This document shows, in pieces, positions 52,301-59,737 of a DNA stretch of 64,000 nucleotides. Position 1 is the first letter of the stretch. Each line of letters starts with the position of its first letter. Below the pieces are notes generated by a model. That model did not search any database and was not told where the DNA came from. It saw only the letters and a program-made list of their open reading frames with translations. Source of the stretch: Nymphalis io (lineage: Eukaryota > Arthropoda > Insecta > Lepidoptera > Nymphalidae); NCBI RefSeq assembly GCF_905147045.1, contig NC_065907.1:10974001-11038000 (forward strand). Reading direction: 5' to 3'. Both the position numbers and the translations under genes were made by a program.

Positions 52301-52590
52301 GGTGGATGATAATGCGCATCCAGTCATTCATCAATAGTTTCTCATTAAGTAGTGGCGAATACAGCTACATATACATTTTTTCAACAGCGGCCAAGACGGA
52401 AATGGTGAAGTCGAAATTACCGAACTCCGTGCTCGGTAAGATCTGGAAGCTTTCGGACATCGACAAGGACGGGTTCCTGGACGACGAGGAGTTCGCTCTG
52501 GCGATGCATCTCATCCGCGTCAAGATCGACGGACACGACCTCCCCTCTGAGCTGCCTCCCCACCTCATACCTCCATCCAAACGCAACTGA
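27762..52590 (+). CDS. Past1: EHD1/Past1, EH-domain dynamin-like ATPase of endocytic recycling
   Basis: Exons 27762-28986, 50989-51159 and 52388-52590 join in phase 1 to 532 residues (human EHD1 has 534). EHDs bind ATP, form rings on endosomal tubules and drive their scission; the EH domain binds NPF peptides. Seen: P-loop GQYSTGKTT at residues 62-70, DTPG at 150-153, NKAD at 216-219, helical stalk to about 400, then GGAFEG, PFGYGRGEG and DPEWIC, and in exon 3 the EH domain AAKTEMVKSKLPNSVLGKIW with an EF-hand loop (DIDKDGFLDDEEF), ending PPHLIPPSKRN. The start MFSWLKK matches the family. The first intron is about 22 kb and carries an intact RTE element and many SINEs. Two extra coding possibilities, a 66-nt cassette at 36286-36351 and a read-through of exon 2 at 51160-51953, are listed separately. 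Confidence 0.96.
30127..30412 (+). repeat. Butterfly dispersed repeat, about 280 bp, copy 1
   Basis: Diagnostic strings: 'ggtggtagggctttgtacaa', 'ggtaccacccactcatcaga', 'gtgagtgagccagtgtaatt', 'gcacaagggacataa', 'tttcttacaatgccaatgtc', 'accacttaccaacagg' and 'gcccatatgctc'. The same order is found in copies at about 36748-36984 and 38128-38405. The 3' end resembles the tail of the LINE at 10590-14200, which suggests a SINE that uses that LINE's machinery. Confidence 0.8.
30575..30780 (+). mobile_element. 5'-truncated CR1/Jockey-type LINE 3' end
   Basis: About 205 bp matching the last part of the LINE at 10590-14200, from 'ttaccagc.cacgt.ttcccctcctcttacaacc' through 'ccactaccacttaccatcaggtggagt' to a short A tract. 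It includes the end of the ORF (SFKR-like) and the 3' UTR. Strong 5' truncation is usual for this class. Confidence 0.8.
31773..34931 (+). mobile_element. Full-length, apparently intact RTE-clade LINE
   Basis: Flanked by a perfect 12-bp direct repeat, attatctacgga (31761-31772 and 34932-34943), taken as the target-site duplication. A ~190-bp GC-rich 5' UTR ('actcccccaatctcatcccgtgggtgtcgtaagaggcgac') precedes one uninterrupted 987-codon ORF, and the 3' end is a short 'ttgattga' repeat as in RTE elements. It lies in EHD1 intron 1 on the same strand. The intact ORF and intact target repeat mean a recent insertion. Confidence 0.93.
31965..34928 (+). CDS. RTE retrotransposon endonuclease-reverse transcriptase, 987 aa
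   Basis: A single ORF with both enzymatic domains, which nicks target DNA and primes reverse transcription there. Endonuclease (residues about 45-290): MATYNGRSM, LGLSEVRRQG, VVQVYAPTSTY, VMGDFNAKVG near 185, RNEIDFI, and the catalytic NTGSDHRLV near 278. Reverse transcriptase (about 500-780): NNKSPGDDGITTELL, NYRPISLLSHVYKL, QAGFRSGYSTVDHI, AFVDYEKAFDSIE, RRGVRQGDVISPKLF, and catalytic RFADDIVIIAE near residue 731. The C-terminal region has YLGQII, AETWTLT, RAMERAMLGVSL and RWTDDLKKVAG. Every motif that I checked is intact and there is no frame lesion. No separate ORF1 is present, which is normal for RTE. Often mis-annotated in insect genomes as 'craniofacial development protein 2-like'. Confidence 0.95.
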   Translation: MADAPKKRPPVTGKPARPDQGSGRGIGRAGGAKNHRFTAGYRIKRLKMATYNGRSMRLDHHLAELEVELSHINWHILGLSEVRRQGEDTITLESGNLLYFREGDNLSQGGVGFLVKKDLISSIVEISSVSNRVAYLVLKLSDRYSLKVVQVYAPTSTYSDDVVEAMYEDIAKALNDTSKAHYNVVMGDFNAKVGVQDSGESKVGPYGLGCRNHRGQMLVNFLEAQGLFLMNSFFQKKPQRRWTWRSPDNVTRNEIDFIISNKRHIFRDVSVINRFNTGSDHRLVRGTLNINLKAERSRMMRSTLRPTMLQAAQGSEKFQMELQNQFTALETISSIDERTDTLVKILQNTSRKCFPPQRRDNAPKLSAETLELMRKRRELPSFLSDKALNRTIKTLTRRDLRRSNTRAIKAAIEQNRGSKVFARKFGRPRLTKLKTENGGVVTSRPEIIGEVERFYGQLFSSRSDKPMGISIDDQRAPLMRHYSEELPVVDQGEIRAALEQLKNNKSPGDDGITTELLKAGGTPVLKELASLFNSVIQHGKTPETWSGSEVVLFFKKGDKTLLKNYRPISLLSHVYKLFSRVVTNRLARRLDEFQPPEQAGFRSGYSTVDHIHTVRQIVQKTEEYNQPLCMAFVDYEKAFDSIETWAVLDSLQRCHIDWRYIEVLRCLYNAATMTVHIQDCKTKAIQLRRGVRQGDVISPKLFTNALEDVFKTLDWTRYGVNVNGEYISHLRFADDIVIIAESLEQLTEMLRSLGESSRCVGLGMNLDKTKVMFNRHVVPGPIYVEGKPLEVVSEYTYLGQIIQIGRNNFEKEADRRIRLGWAAFGNLRQVLKSSIPQCLKTKVFNQCVLPAMTYGAETWTLTAGLVHKFKVAQRAMERAMLGVSLKDKIRNEIIRKRTGVTDIACKISRLKWQWAGHVCRRTDGRWSRRVLEWRPRIGKRSVGRPPARWTDDLKKVAGTKWMRKAEDRELWRTLGEAYVQQWTTIGC
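34944..36285 (+). other. EHD1 intron 1 between the RTE element and the candidate cassette exon
   Basis: AT-rich, with no gene or clear repeat. It ends in 'ctggtctgtcctcaag', a pyrimidine-containing acceptor before the GC-rich 66-nt segment. Confidence 0.5.
36286..36351 (+). CDS. Candidate 66-nt in-frame cassette exon of EHD1
   Basis: A GC-rich island in AT-rich intron, bounded by acceptor ctcaag and donor g/gtaagc. Entered in phase 1, exactly as exon 1 leaves it, it is open throughout, has 66 nt (a multiple of three), and exits in phase 1 as exon 2 requires. It would insert 22 residues, beginning GEPGDPLTAALD and ending RLHVKRGFLQ, between ...PLIK and GGAFEG, that is, in the linker between the helical stalk and the EH domain. 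I know of no such exon in EHD genes. Evidence is phase, base composition and splice sites only; no transcript was examined. Confidence 0.5.
36748..36984 (-). repeat. Butterfly dispersed repeat, about 280 bp, copy 2 (reverse)
   Basis: Reverse complement of the unit at 30127-30412, recognised from 'atctgatggtggtcacc', 'atgcctgtagttactggctca' and 'cttgcaaaaagccctaccaccaa'. More diverged than the other two copies. Confidence 0.7.
37262..37460 (+). mobile_element. tRNA-derived SINE, degraded copy
   Basis: Carries 'gtgaatcttaatcgatagcgggttcaaacccaggcga' (B box), then 'ttttcatgtgcttaattcat' and 'gaagaggtctt', as in the copy at 6675-6910. Internal deletions are evident. Confidence 0.6.
38128..38405 (+). 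repeat. Butterfly dispersed repeat, about 280 bp, copy 3
   Basis: Same order of diagnostic strings as copy 1: 'taccacccactcatcaga', 'gtgagtgagccagtgtaatt', 'gcacaagggacataa', 'ttcttacaatgccaatgtc' and 'ggcccatatgctcgtcc'. It lacks the 'accacttaccatcagg' segment just before the end. Confidence 0.8.
38430..38630 (-). mobile_element. tRNA-like SINE of a second family, reverse orientation
   Basis: On the minus strand the head reads 'gacgagccggttgacgtggtttgtagatac' and then 'gaaggttgtggattcgattcccacccagg', which has the spacing of tRNA A and B boxes. The body carries 'gacagacatttgtgtgcatgaacatgtc'. It abuts the 3' end of the 280-bp repeat. Family recognised from lepidopteran genomes, without a name that I can be sure of. 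Confidence 0.6.
45055..45275 (+). mobile_element. tRNA-derived SINE, degraded copy
   Basis: 'agatggctcagtgaataaaacatgtcaatctaaccgatgattgtgaattcaaaccc' matches the SINE head, followed by 'cgccactgagtttcatgtg' and 'ccaccaactatcccgcacgg ... gtggcggaataggctccaaatc'. Confidence 0.65.
46233..46302. repeat. (AT)n microsatellite
   Basis: An uninterrupted AT dinucleotide run of about 70 bp in EHD1 intron 1. Confidence 0.97.
46985..47100 (+). repeat. Dispersed repeat fragment (LINE-tail-like)
   Basis: Contains 'agagatcgctcttttagcgatgagatcgccttttgtac', T-rich sequence and 'gtgtaaaataaa'. A reverse-oriented relative occurs at about 14630-14680. This looks like the 3' end of a LINE whose body is absent here. 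Confidence 0.4.
48000..48170 (-). mobile_element. tRNA-derived SINE, reverse copy
   Basis: In reverse complement it reads 'gaaccttaaccgacgtacgcaggttcaaacaaggacaagcaccattgaattttcaagtgctta', the head and B box of the SINE at 6675-6910, followed by the 'gaaactatcgtgaggaaacctgcatg' body. Confidence 0.65.
48808..49050 (+). mobile_element. tRNA-derived SINE, degraded copy
   Basis: Head 'aaggccaagaaggcttgtggttac' with a decayed B box (ggtggtcaaaccaggg), then 'gttttcatgtgcataattta', 'gaggccttagcccagtcgtgggacatttattg' and a 'tgctgttgt' end, which is the usual tail of this family. Confidence 0.65.
51160..51953 (+). CDS. In-frame read-through ORF in EHD1 intron 2: novel C-terminus or nested gene
   Basis: The frame of EHD1 exon 2 continues through its donor (gccg/gtatgc) for 264 further codons to TAA at 51951-51953, so a transcript retaining this segment would encode a 729-residue protein lacking the EH domain. 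In-frame Met codons at 51162 and 51234 would alternatively start a separate protein (263 or 239 residues). From the 51234 Met: a polar, Asn/Ser-rich N-terminal part, an acidic Ser/Asp stretch (about 100-120), a hydrophobic segment at about 145-178 (SIKFIFLVLLNLITI and FMFICLVYVF, one or two membrane helices), then a soluble C-terminus with QTWMERAQEMTFGLDG and DVLRYLTDYL. I do not recognise the family. The length of open frame in AT-rich sequence makes chance unlikely. Confidence 0.5.
51954..52008 (+). repeat. 55-nt near-perfect hairpin directly after the read-through stop
   Basis: Two 26-nt arms around a 3-nt loop (gct), starting at the base after the TAA. The inner stem ggagtaacc/ggttactcc is perfect and the outer arm gatattcttat is perfect; only two positions mismatch. 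It could fold in RNA as a tight stem-loop. Whether it is a structural 3' element, a small-RNA precursor or a transposon scar is not known. Confidence 0.85.
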
Positions 52591-53800
52591 AGTCCGGACC
52601 TAACTACTGCGACTACGCGCAAAAATCGTTATAGGCTAGCTTCGTCCAACCACTGCTTTATATTGAAAGTGAAGGTTTCGTTGAACCGTCTCATATGTAT
52701 TTTCTCAAATCAACTGTATAGAATCATTTCATATTTGAATATAGCAAGCAAAGCATGGGACGGCATCGTCCGTCGACCATCGATCATTGTGTGCTTTACC
52801 TTCTAGTTCTTAAGATAAGTTTTAGCTTCCTTTTTCGTTGCGAGTTTTGAATGAACTTCACCCTTCACTAGCAATAACTTTAGCGTTCTGTGTGGTGGAG
52901 GGCGGGCGTCCCAACGATCGCGATACACAGAGCGGCGGCTGTGCTGTGCAATACCTCCCCAGTGCGAACGTTGCGCCGTTTCGTTTTACATCTTCAAAAA
53001 TGATTCTTATGAGATATGTATACATTTATGGTAATTTAAATCTTAAATTGTTGTTACATTTTTAATATATAGCTTTACGACTTAATTTATTGTTGAGGCG
53101 AGACTCGTTTGGTGCTTCAGTTTGATTGCTTATACACAATACAGCAAAAATAATTTTTCATCGTATTTTAAGTACATTTTTAAATTATTATTCATTAAAC
53201 ATATTTAGATCACGGTATTATGTTATGCATGCTTTTTCATTGACATTTTATTTAAAAGATATACAATAAGTTGTTCCTATTAGCGGTTTCTTGGCTTAAC
53301 AAAACTGATCATTATTTTTATATAATACATAGACTTATTCAATATAATTATGCAAAATTCTCCACAAAATCGTTTATTTTCAAAACTCTGTGTACTCAGT
53401 CACGTAGGCCTGTCTGTAACAAGCTAGTACCTGGTTCTAGCATTTTTATGCAGCATTTATTTGGAACTTTAGACTTCAGTGCCTTCCGTATTTTTAAGAA
53501 ATGTTTGGCTTTCTAAATGTTATTGCAGAAACCTTTACCTGAGATGTTATCATGTAGGAGGCTCATAATACTTTTGAGGGGGAGATCAATATGTAAATAT
53601 GGAATTTGCGAAGCATTACATTTTTGGAATGTACTTTACTGCGTCTCTCGCAGTGCGGCCGAGCCCGCCACCCCGGGGGCCGGTGCACTGCGGGCGACGT
53701 CTTATTTTTACATTTGCTACTGTGTATATATAAACGTGAATGAATAATATGTACATGTATTTATCGTAAATTATACACAGAGTGTAATAAATAGTTAAGA
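52591..53800 (+). other. EHD1 3' UTR and downstream flank
   Basis: Sequence after the EHD1 stop with no further exon. A good poly(A) signal, aataaa in 'gtgtaataaatagttaag', is at about 53785-53792. The open frames here (52838, 53271 and 53517) have no family features and look incidental. Confidence 0.5.
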
Positions 53801-53921
53801 AAATTCAGAAGTTTGTTTTAATCATTTTCAGTTTCAATCATTAATTTTTTACCAAAGTTATTGCTACGAGTGTCAGATATATGTGTATATAAAATAGGTT
53901 TTCTAGATATGTAAAATAGGC

Positions 53922-54494
53922 GTGCATCAGAATGACTGTACAAAATGACAGAACAGTTTTATATTTGGTACCTAAATCATTAACAAAAATATTAAGTTTT
54001 AAAATGGCCGGTTATTCTATCGTCAAGATAACCGGCCATTTATAATTTCCCCATAAAGGGCTCCATATTGTGCAATTTTTTCTACACAATCATTTAGTGC
54101 CCATTTGGTACCTGAGCATACAGTTTTAATCGATCACTAACTCAAAAAGTAAAGATTATATTACCAAATCAAAAAAGTATAAAAAACATTAAAAATTCAA
54201 TTAACAATCGATAGTAAAATAAAAAACTACATTTGACTCATTAAAAATTATGAATTACGTGCTTTTAGTAGAGAAAATAAACATAAAATGAAATAAAAAA
54301 TTTAGTTATTACAGAATAATTAAGACTTAATCGATATTCCTTTTTCGCTAATATAATCTTTATTTTTTGAGTTAGTGATTGAATAAAAATGTATGTTCAG
54401 CTACCAAATATTTAAGCAAAAATACTAAATAGGTACTAAATGCTGGTAGTATTTTAAAGCTGATCTGTCACTTTGTACAGTCATTCTGATGCAC
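53922..54494. mobile_element. Fold-back MITE with 31-bp terminal inverted repeats
   Basis: Ends 53922-53952 and 54464-54494 are inverted repeats of 31 bp with one mismatch (they begin gtgcatcagaatgactgtac). The inverted homology runs further inside: 54113-54163 pairs with about 54349-54410 over 'atcactaactcaaaaagtaaagattatatta'. The left arm carries extra DNA between two copies of 'tttggtacct', including a 14-bp perfect hairpin (aaatggccggttat, 54002-54041). No coding capacity. I could not define a target-site duplication, so the superfamily is unknown. Confidence 0.85.
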
Positions 54495-55029
54495 TTGTAA
54501 TATGGTGACAAAACAAATAAGTGTTTTTTATGGCATTTATTATTAAAAACCAATTAATTATTTAAATCTTAGCTAATAATATATCAGTTAAACAGGAGTC
54601 CCCCCTTTTATAACATTCATAGATATTTTATTGGCTAAATACAATATTATGTGTCTCAGTCAGTGCTATGTGCTCACTGCCGTTTCCATTATTTTACAAT
54701 TTTACCTAACTAGTGATATTGCATATATAGATTTTATAATAAACAAAAACATACCACAAAACCCAATTCAAAATATGACAGACTTGGAGAGGCACATACA
54801 TTATTATTTCTCTAAAGCCTAAGATCTATAATATAAATAAATTGTTTGTTAAATGAAACAAAAATTACAAGTATTGGTTGTAGTAAGAATTTAGTTTTGT
54901 CACAGCACAACATATAATTTAAAAGATAATTTTCAATTTACTTTTAAATAAAAGGTTACTATTATTGCTACAACATTAGTAGTAACCTCTTCGAAAATAT
55001 AAGGGTTTTGAAGTTTCTTTGCTTACAAT
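54495..55029. other. Intergenic DNA between the MITE and the SGTA stop
   Basis: AT-rich; it should contain the SGTA 3' UTR on the minus strand. TTTATT hexamers on the plus strand (for example around 54536 and 54630) are possible SGTA poly(A) signals. Nothing else recognised. Confidence 0.4.
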
Positions 55030-55908
55030 TTACTGTGAAGGAGGGGGTTGGTTGTCACCAGGGCCTGGTGGGCGCATCTGACGTCGTAGCTGCTCTACTA
55101 AATCGGGATTGGCCGATTGCATGTGTTGTGCAAGTGCTTGGCCCGCTTCTAATAGTGCATTCATACCACCACCGCCAGCAGCCGCACCATTAGCAGGGTT
55201 AGGAGTAGTGGTAGTCATCAAACCGGATATAAGATTCTGCATGTTTGGGTCAGCAAGCATTTCTGTTGCCATATTTAATAAGGCTGTATTTTGTAGCAAG
55301 CCACCTAGATCTAGTCTGCGGTCACCATCGCGCTGGGCCAAACGTTCCTCAGCAAGCTTCAAATTTTGCTTATAAGATTCATTATCTGGTTCAAGCTGAG
55401 CAGCTCGAGCAAATGCAGCATGAGCTTCCGCATGGCGGTTCATCGCAGTGAGAGCAATCCCCAGGCGACCATGAGCTTTTCCATAGTTCGGTTGCAAGGC
55501 TAATGCTGCCATGCAATCTGCAACTGCAGATTCGTGCTCTCCCAGCTTAAAGTGAGCGGCTGCTCGATTACAGAAAAACACAGAGTTTTGTGGATCCAGT
55601 TCGATAGCACGCGAATATTTCTCGAGAGCCTCACGATGACGCTCCGACTTCATGAGTTCATTACCTTCGTTCTTCAACTTCTCGGCCTCGGCACGATCGA
55701 CCCGTGGCGCACCACCGCGCTGTTGTCTAACTAGTTGAAGCAAATCCACACCTCGTGCAAGTTCCTCAGGTGATAATTCAAACGCCGTTTCAATGCATTG
55801 TACTCCAACTTCCACGCTCTCTCGGGAATCAACGCTCAGAGTATCACTGTCCAGTTGTTGTTTAAGAAAGTTAACTATACTAGCTGCTACTATTTTTATT
55901 TCCGACAT
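55030..55908 (-). CDS. Sgt: SGTA, small glutamine-rich TPR co-chaperone
   Basis: A 292-residue protein in one uninterrupted exon. SGTA passes tail-anchored and mislocalised membrane proteins from the ribosome to the BAG6/GET pathway and binds Hsp70/Hsp90 tails; it is cytosolic. Residues 1-65 form the dimerisation domain (IVNFLKQQLDSD, VQCIETAFEL), which binds Get4/5 or ubiquitin-like partners. Three TPRs span about 74-175 (AEKLKNEGNELMKSERHREA; NSVFFCNRAAAHFKLGEHES; YGKAHGRLGIALTAMNRHAEA). The C-terminal part has an NMATEMLADPNMQNLISGLM segment and a Gly/Ala/Asn-rich, Gln-poor tail ending PPPSQ. Human SGTA is 313 residues. The intronless form among intron-rich neighbours might reflect intron loss; the intact frame argues against a dead retrocopy. 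Confidence 0.96.
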   Translation of the reverse strand: MSEIKIVAASIVNFLKQQLDSDTLSVDSRESVEVGVQCIETAFELSPEELARGVDLLQLVRQQRGGAPRVDRAEAEKLKNEGNELMKSERHREALEKYSRAIELDPQNSVFFCNRAAAHFKLGEHESAVADCMAALALQPNYGKAHGRLGIALTAMNRHAEAHAAFARAAQLEPDNESYKQNLKLAEERLAQRDGDRRLDLGGLLQNTALLNMATEMLADPNMQNLISGLMTTTTPNPANGAAAGGGGMNALLEAGQALAQHMQSANPDLVEQLRRQMRPPGPGDNQPPPSQ

Positions 55909-56449
55909 TTTGTATGTTATTCAATGGTGAAAGATATTCAAATATCAATAATTATAATTTCCGCTTAATATTTTTCACTATCGGTCTGACAAATTCACAA
56001 GTCATTTGACAGATAGAAAGGCAATAGATTAAAAATTATAATATACAAGTTGGCCCATATCATATATCGCCAACGTTGGGCTAATAAACTGCTTCACAGT
56101 AATTATATTACGTAGTATTTTTTTTTCATAGAACGTAATCTTACCTTTATGAAGACATATTATTTTTCAATTTTTTTATAACTTTTAAGAATCAAAGAAT
56201 CAATTAATGTAGGTAAATAACATTGTTTTTAAACTAGTCATATTAACGATTGGGATATTTCGATAAAATTTCTATAACGTATTATTTGTTTACTTTCATC
56301 TTTATTCTCTCTCGTTTTTGAGTTATGTGTAACGTACGCATCTCATAATAATAAATTTAAAATTTTTATAAATAAATTTTTAATAAATTTATTTTTTATT
56401 CTCTCCCACAGACAATAATGTTTACATTTTCTTTTTTTATAATATATAT
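55909..56449. other. SGTA upstream region and AT-rich intergenic DNA
   Basis: Must hold the SGTA promoter and 5' UTR on the minus strand. No convincing core element or gene is visible. Confidence 0.4.
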
Positions 56450-56784
56450 AAATACAGTTATATGTGGGATACAGGAGCCCAAACTAGGTTGCCCTGTGCT
56501 AAGGGTCTCCTGGCTCCCCCTCTTGAGTAAGGAACTATTTATTTGTTTAATTTTATAGAAAACAGGAGAAACACTAAAGCTTTTACAATATATTATCTAG
56601 TAATAAGTTATACTTATGCTAATAGAAATAAAAAGATAATGTATGCTTGTGAATATGTGCGTGTGAGCGCATGTGTATGGGTGTGTGTGTGTGTGTGTGT
56701 TTGTGCCTGTGTGTCTTCTATGTATGTGTATAGATGGTGTGTAGATTATTTTTTTACTACAATTGCTTGTTTATTATTAATGTA

Positions 56785-57147
56785 TTAAATTAATAATTTT
56801 TCTGTCTCTTCATAGTCCAGTTTTAAAAGCCAGTCAGTTAATTTCCTCTTACATGCGAATTTTAGTAAATTTGAAATAGAGAATAATTTATTTAATTTAT
56901 TGTAAAGCCTGGCTGCTTTAAAATCAAAGAATTTTTGGGCAAAAAATGTTTTGACCATTACAGATTTATATACTTCATAAGATCTTCTAGAGTCAGCTAT
57001 ATCAATCAGTGAGGCCTTAATCCTGGAGTGTTTTTTTAAAATGATGTTCAAAATGTAAAGTTTTCTGACTGCTAGAACATTTGCTTCCCTATATAGGTCT
57101 ACAGTAGGAAATATGCGTGGCTTAGAGAGAGCTACTTTAAGTATCAT
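56785..57147 (-). pseudogene. LINE ORF2 C-terminal segment
   Basis: A frame with TVDLYREANVLAVRKLYILN, FFAQKFFDFKAARLYNKLNK and a stop near 56785. The content and position after the RT palm match the C-terminal region of Jockey-like ORF2 proteins. It is separated from the RT by frame breaks around 57150-57290. Confidence 0.6.
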
Positions 57148-57624
57148 TCTTTGAGCTCTTTCAACTTCAATTATGTGCGTTTTGTTAGAACCACCCCATA
57201 CAGTTATAGAGTATGCTATTAAAGATTGATATAATGATATATAATCAGTCCTGATGAGGGTCCAGTCAGCGATATGTCAATATTTTTGAAAACATATGTA
57301 AGTTTTCTGAGTTTTTGACTTAATTGTTTTAGATGCCCTTTAAAATTAAGATTTTTATCAATTGTTATACCTAAGTATTTAGTTTGATCTATTTTATTAA
57401 TATAATTGGTGCGATATTGTATTATTAGGTGTGTTGCGTATTGAAAAAACTATGTATTGAGTTTTACTTGGATTCAGAGTGAGGGTATTATAAGCGATCC
57501 AGTGACTAACCGTATTAAAACCTTCTTGTGCAAATTCAAATACTTCATTCCATGTTTTACCGTGAAATGTAAGTGTGGTATCATCTGCATATGATATTAT
57601 TTTACACTTTCTTACCTTTAGGTT

Positions 57625-58012
57625 GTGGACTAGTCCACAAATTCAAAGTCGCTCAGCGTGCTATGGAGCGAGCTATGCTCAGAGTATCTTTGAAGGATAA
57701 GATCAGAAATGAGATTATCCGGAAAAGAACCGGAGTCACCGACATAGCTTGCAAAATTAGCAGGCTGAAGTGGCAGTGGGCTGGTCACGTATGTCGTAGG
57801 ACCGATGGCCGTTGGAGCAGACGAGTCCTAGAGTGGAGACCGCGAATCGGCAAGCGCAGCGTAGGGCGCCCTCCAGCCAGGTGGACCGACGACCTTAAGA
57901 AGGTGGCGGGCACCAACTGGATGCGGAAGGCGGAGGACAGGGAGCTTTGGCGCACCTTGGGAGAGGCCTATGTTCAGCAGTGGACAACTATTGGCTGTTG
58001 ATTGATTTTTGA
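57625..58012 (+). mobile_element. 388-bp RTE 3' fragment nested in the Jockey LINE
   Basis: Matches 34552-34931 of the intact RTE with only a few differences seen (for example ctcagag/ctcggag and caactgg/caaatgg), so roughly 99% identical. It covers the last ~125 codons of the ORF plus the 'ttgattga' tail. It is flanked by the 13-bp direct repeat ttacctttaggtt (57612-57624 and 58013-58025). Severe 5' truncation and the target duplication show ordinary target-primed integration. Confidence 0.93.
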
Positions 58013-58025
58013 TTACCTTTAGGTT

Positions 58026-58589
58026 ACAAAGTTCATTTATATAGCAAAGAAATAGAGTTGGGCCTAAAATGCTACCCTGCGGAATTCCATAAGTGACAAA
58101 TCTCTCATTGCTGATAACGTCACCTATTTTAACCTGCTGGGAGCGACCTAGCAGATAATTTTGTAAAAGTTGTAGTTGTCTATCTCTAATGCTTAAACTG
58201 TCTAGCTTCTCGATCATTTTATTCAAAGGGACTGTATCGAATGCCTTTTGAAGATCAATAAAAATAGTTAGGCATTTTTCTTTATTGTCTAATTTGTCTA
58301 CTATGAAATCCGCAAGAGAATGAACTGCATCCGAGGTTGATTTTCCTTTCCTAAAGCCATATTGTGTATCTGCGATTAAATTTTTATCTTCCAAATATTT
58401 AACAAGCCTATTATTTATTATTTTTTCAAGTATTTTCGAGAGGGATGGTAATATCGAGATTGGACGGTAATTTGTTACAAGGTTTCTGTCTCCGGCTTTA
58501 AAGATGGGTATAACTATGGATTTCTTGAGAGAAACAGGAAATATACCTTCGGATAAACATCTATTAAAAATGTAGGTGAGCACAATCAA
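58026..58589 (-). pseudogene. Jockey LINE reverse transcriptase, N-terminal part
   Basis: Reads SLKKSIVIPIFKAGDRNLVTNY, RPISILPSLSKILEKIIN, QYGFRKGKSTSDAVHSLADF, IFIDLQKAFDTVPLNKMI and YGIPQGSILGPTLFLCYINELCNLKV, which are RT motifs 1 to B. The frame is cut by the RTE insertion. On its other side, about 57590-57611, it resumes as RKCKIISYADDTTLTFHG with an intact YADD, then runs on brokenly to about 57240. Confidence 0.85.
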
Positions 58590-58903
58590 TTCAATTAGAC
58601 ACTTGAGTACCTTGGACGTTATGCCATCCCAGCCAGGACTACAGTTTGATTTTAGGTCGATTATAAGTCTACATATTTCATCTTTTGTAGTGCTTAAGAG
58701 AACGAATGAGTTTTGTATAGATGATGTTCTAAAGGTATTAGTGGAGGTGGTTGGTAGGTTTGAGGTTATTTTTGAGGCCAGATCAGCACCTATGCTTGCA
58801 AAGTATTTGTTTACTGAGTTTACTGATTCCAGGGGTGTTTTATTTATATTAAGGAGTTCAAAAGGTTGGTTTGTAGTTTTATTTAAGTTATTAATATTTT
58901 TTA

Positions 58904-59737
58904 TTACGTTCCATATTTTTTGTTATTATTTCCAGCGGCTTTAATTTCATTTCTTTCGTAGTCCCTCTTACATTGTTTTAAAATTTGATTACAAAAATTC
59001 CTGTAACGTTTGTATGTAATTCTTAGATTCTCATTATTTACCTCTTTCTTTAATTTGTAGTGCATTCTATCCCTAGTTCTTATGCATTTCAGCAAACCTA
59101 TGGTGATCCAGGGTTTTTTAATTATTTTACTTCGAGGAAGTCTATTGGTAATTGTGTTTTTCAAAATAATGTTTTGTATAAGGTTAATAAATATGTTCAT
59201 GCACTGATCTGGATTGTTATTTATATTATATAGCTCACTAAAATCTAAATTTTTAAAATCATCTTTTAATTTGTCAAAATTTAATTTATATGAGTATTTT
59301 AATTTTTTATACATACTATTGGTATTTTTATTCATACATAAAAGAATTGGTTCGTGATCTGTTATTGCTGTTTTTAAGATGAAGGTAAAAGATGATAGTT
59401 TTGTTTTAAAGATTTTATGGTCTAAGCAACTATTGGCTCTAGTAGGTGTGTAATATGCCGGGATTAAACCAAAAAATGACAGTTCTTCAAGATAATTCGA
59501 AGTATCCTGATTTAAGTCAGCAATATTAATATTGATGTCTCCCATTAATATTATGTTTTTGTATGATGAGAGCTGCACGAGCAAGTTGTGGAGAGATTCA
59601 ATGAAATTTTTTAAGAGGCGGAAACTAGGAGGTCTGTATATGGCAATTATCACCGTGTCTTTATTTATTTTTATTGTAAGGCAATTAGCCTCCTGCATGT
59701 TAGGTTCTTCTACTTTAAAATCTATATTATTATTCAA
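58904..59737 (-). pseudogene. Jockey LINE ORF2 endonuclease domain and linker
   Basis: Endonuclease motifs: TVIIAIYRPPSFRLLKNF, NIILMGDININIADL, PTRANSCLDHKI and AITDHEPILL (the catalytic TDH position), then a basic linker (KPWITIGLLKCIRTRDRMHYKLKKE) leading to the RT. The upstream part (FNIDIIILSECWLSNV, PGYTCF) continues in another frame at the right, and overlaps the duplicated segment. Confidence 0.8.
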
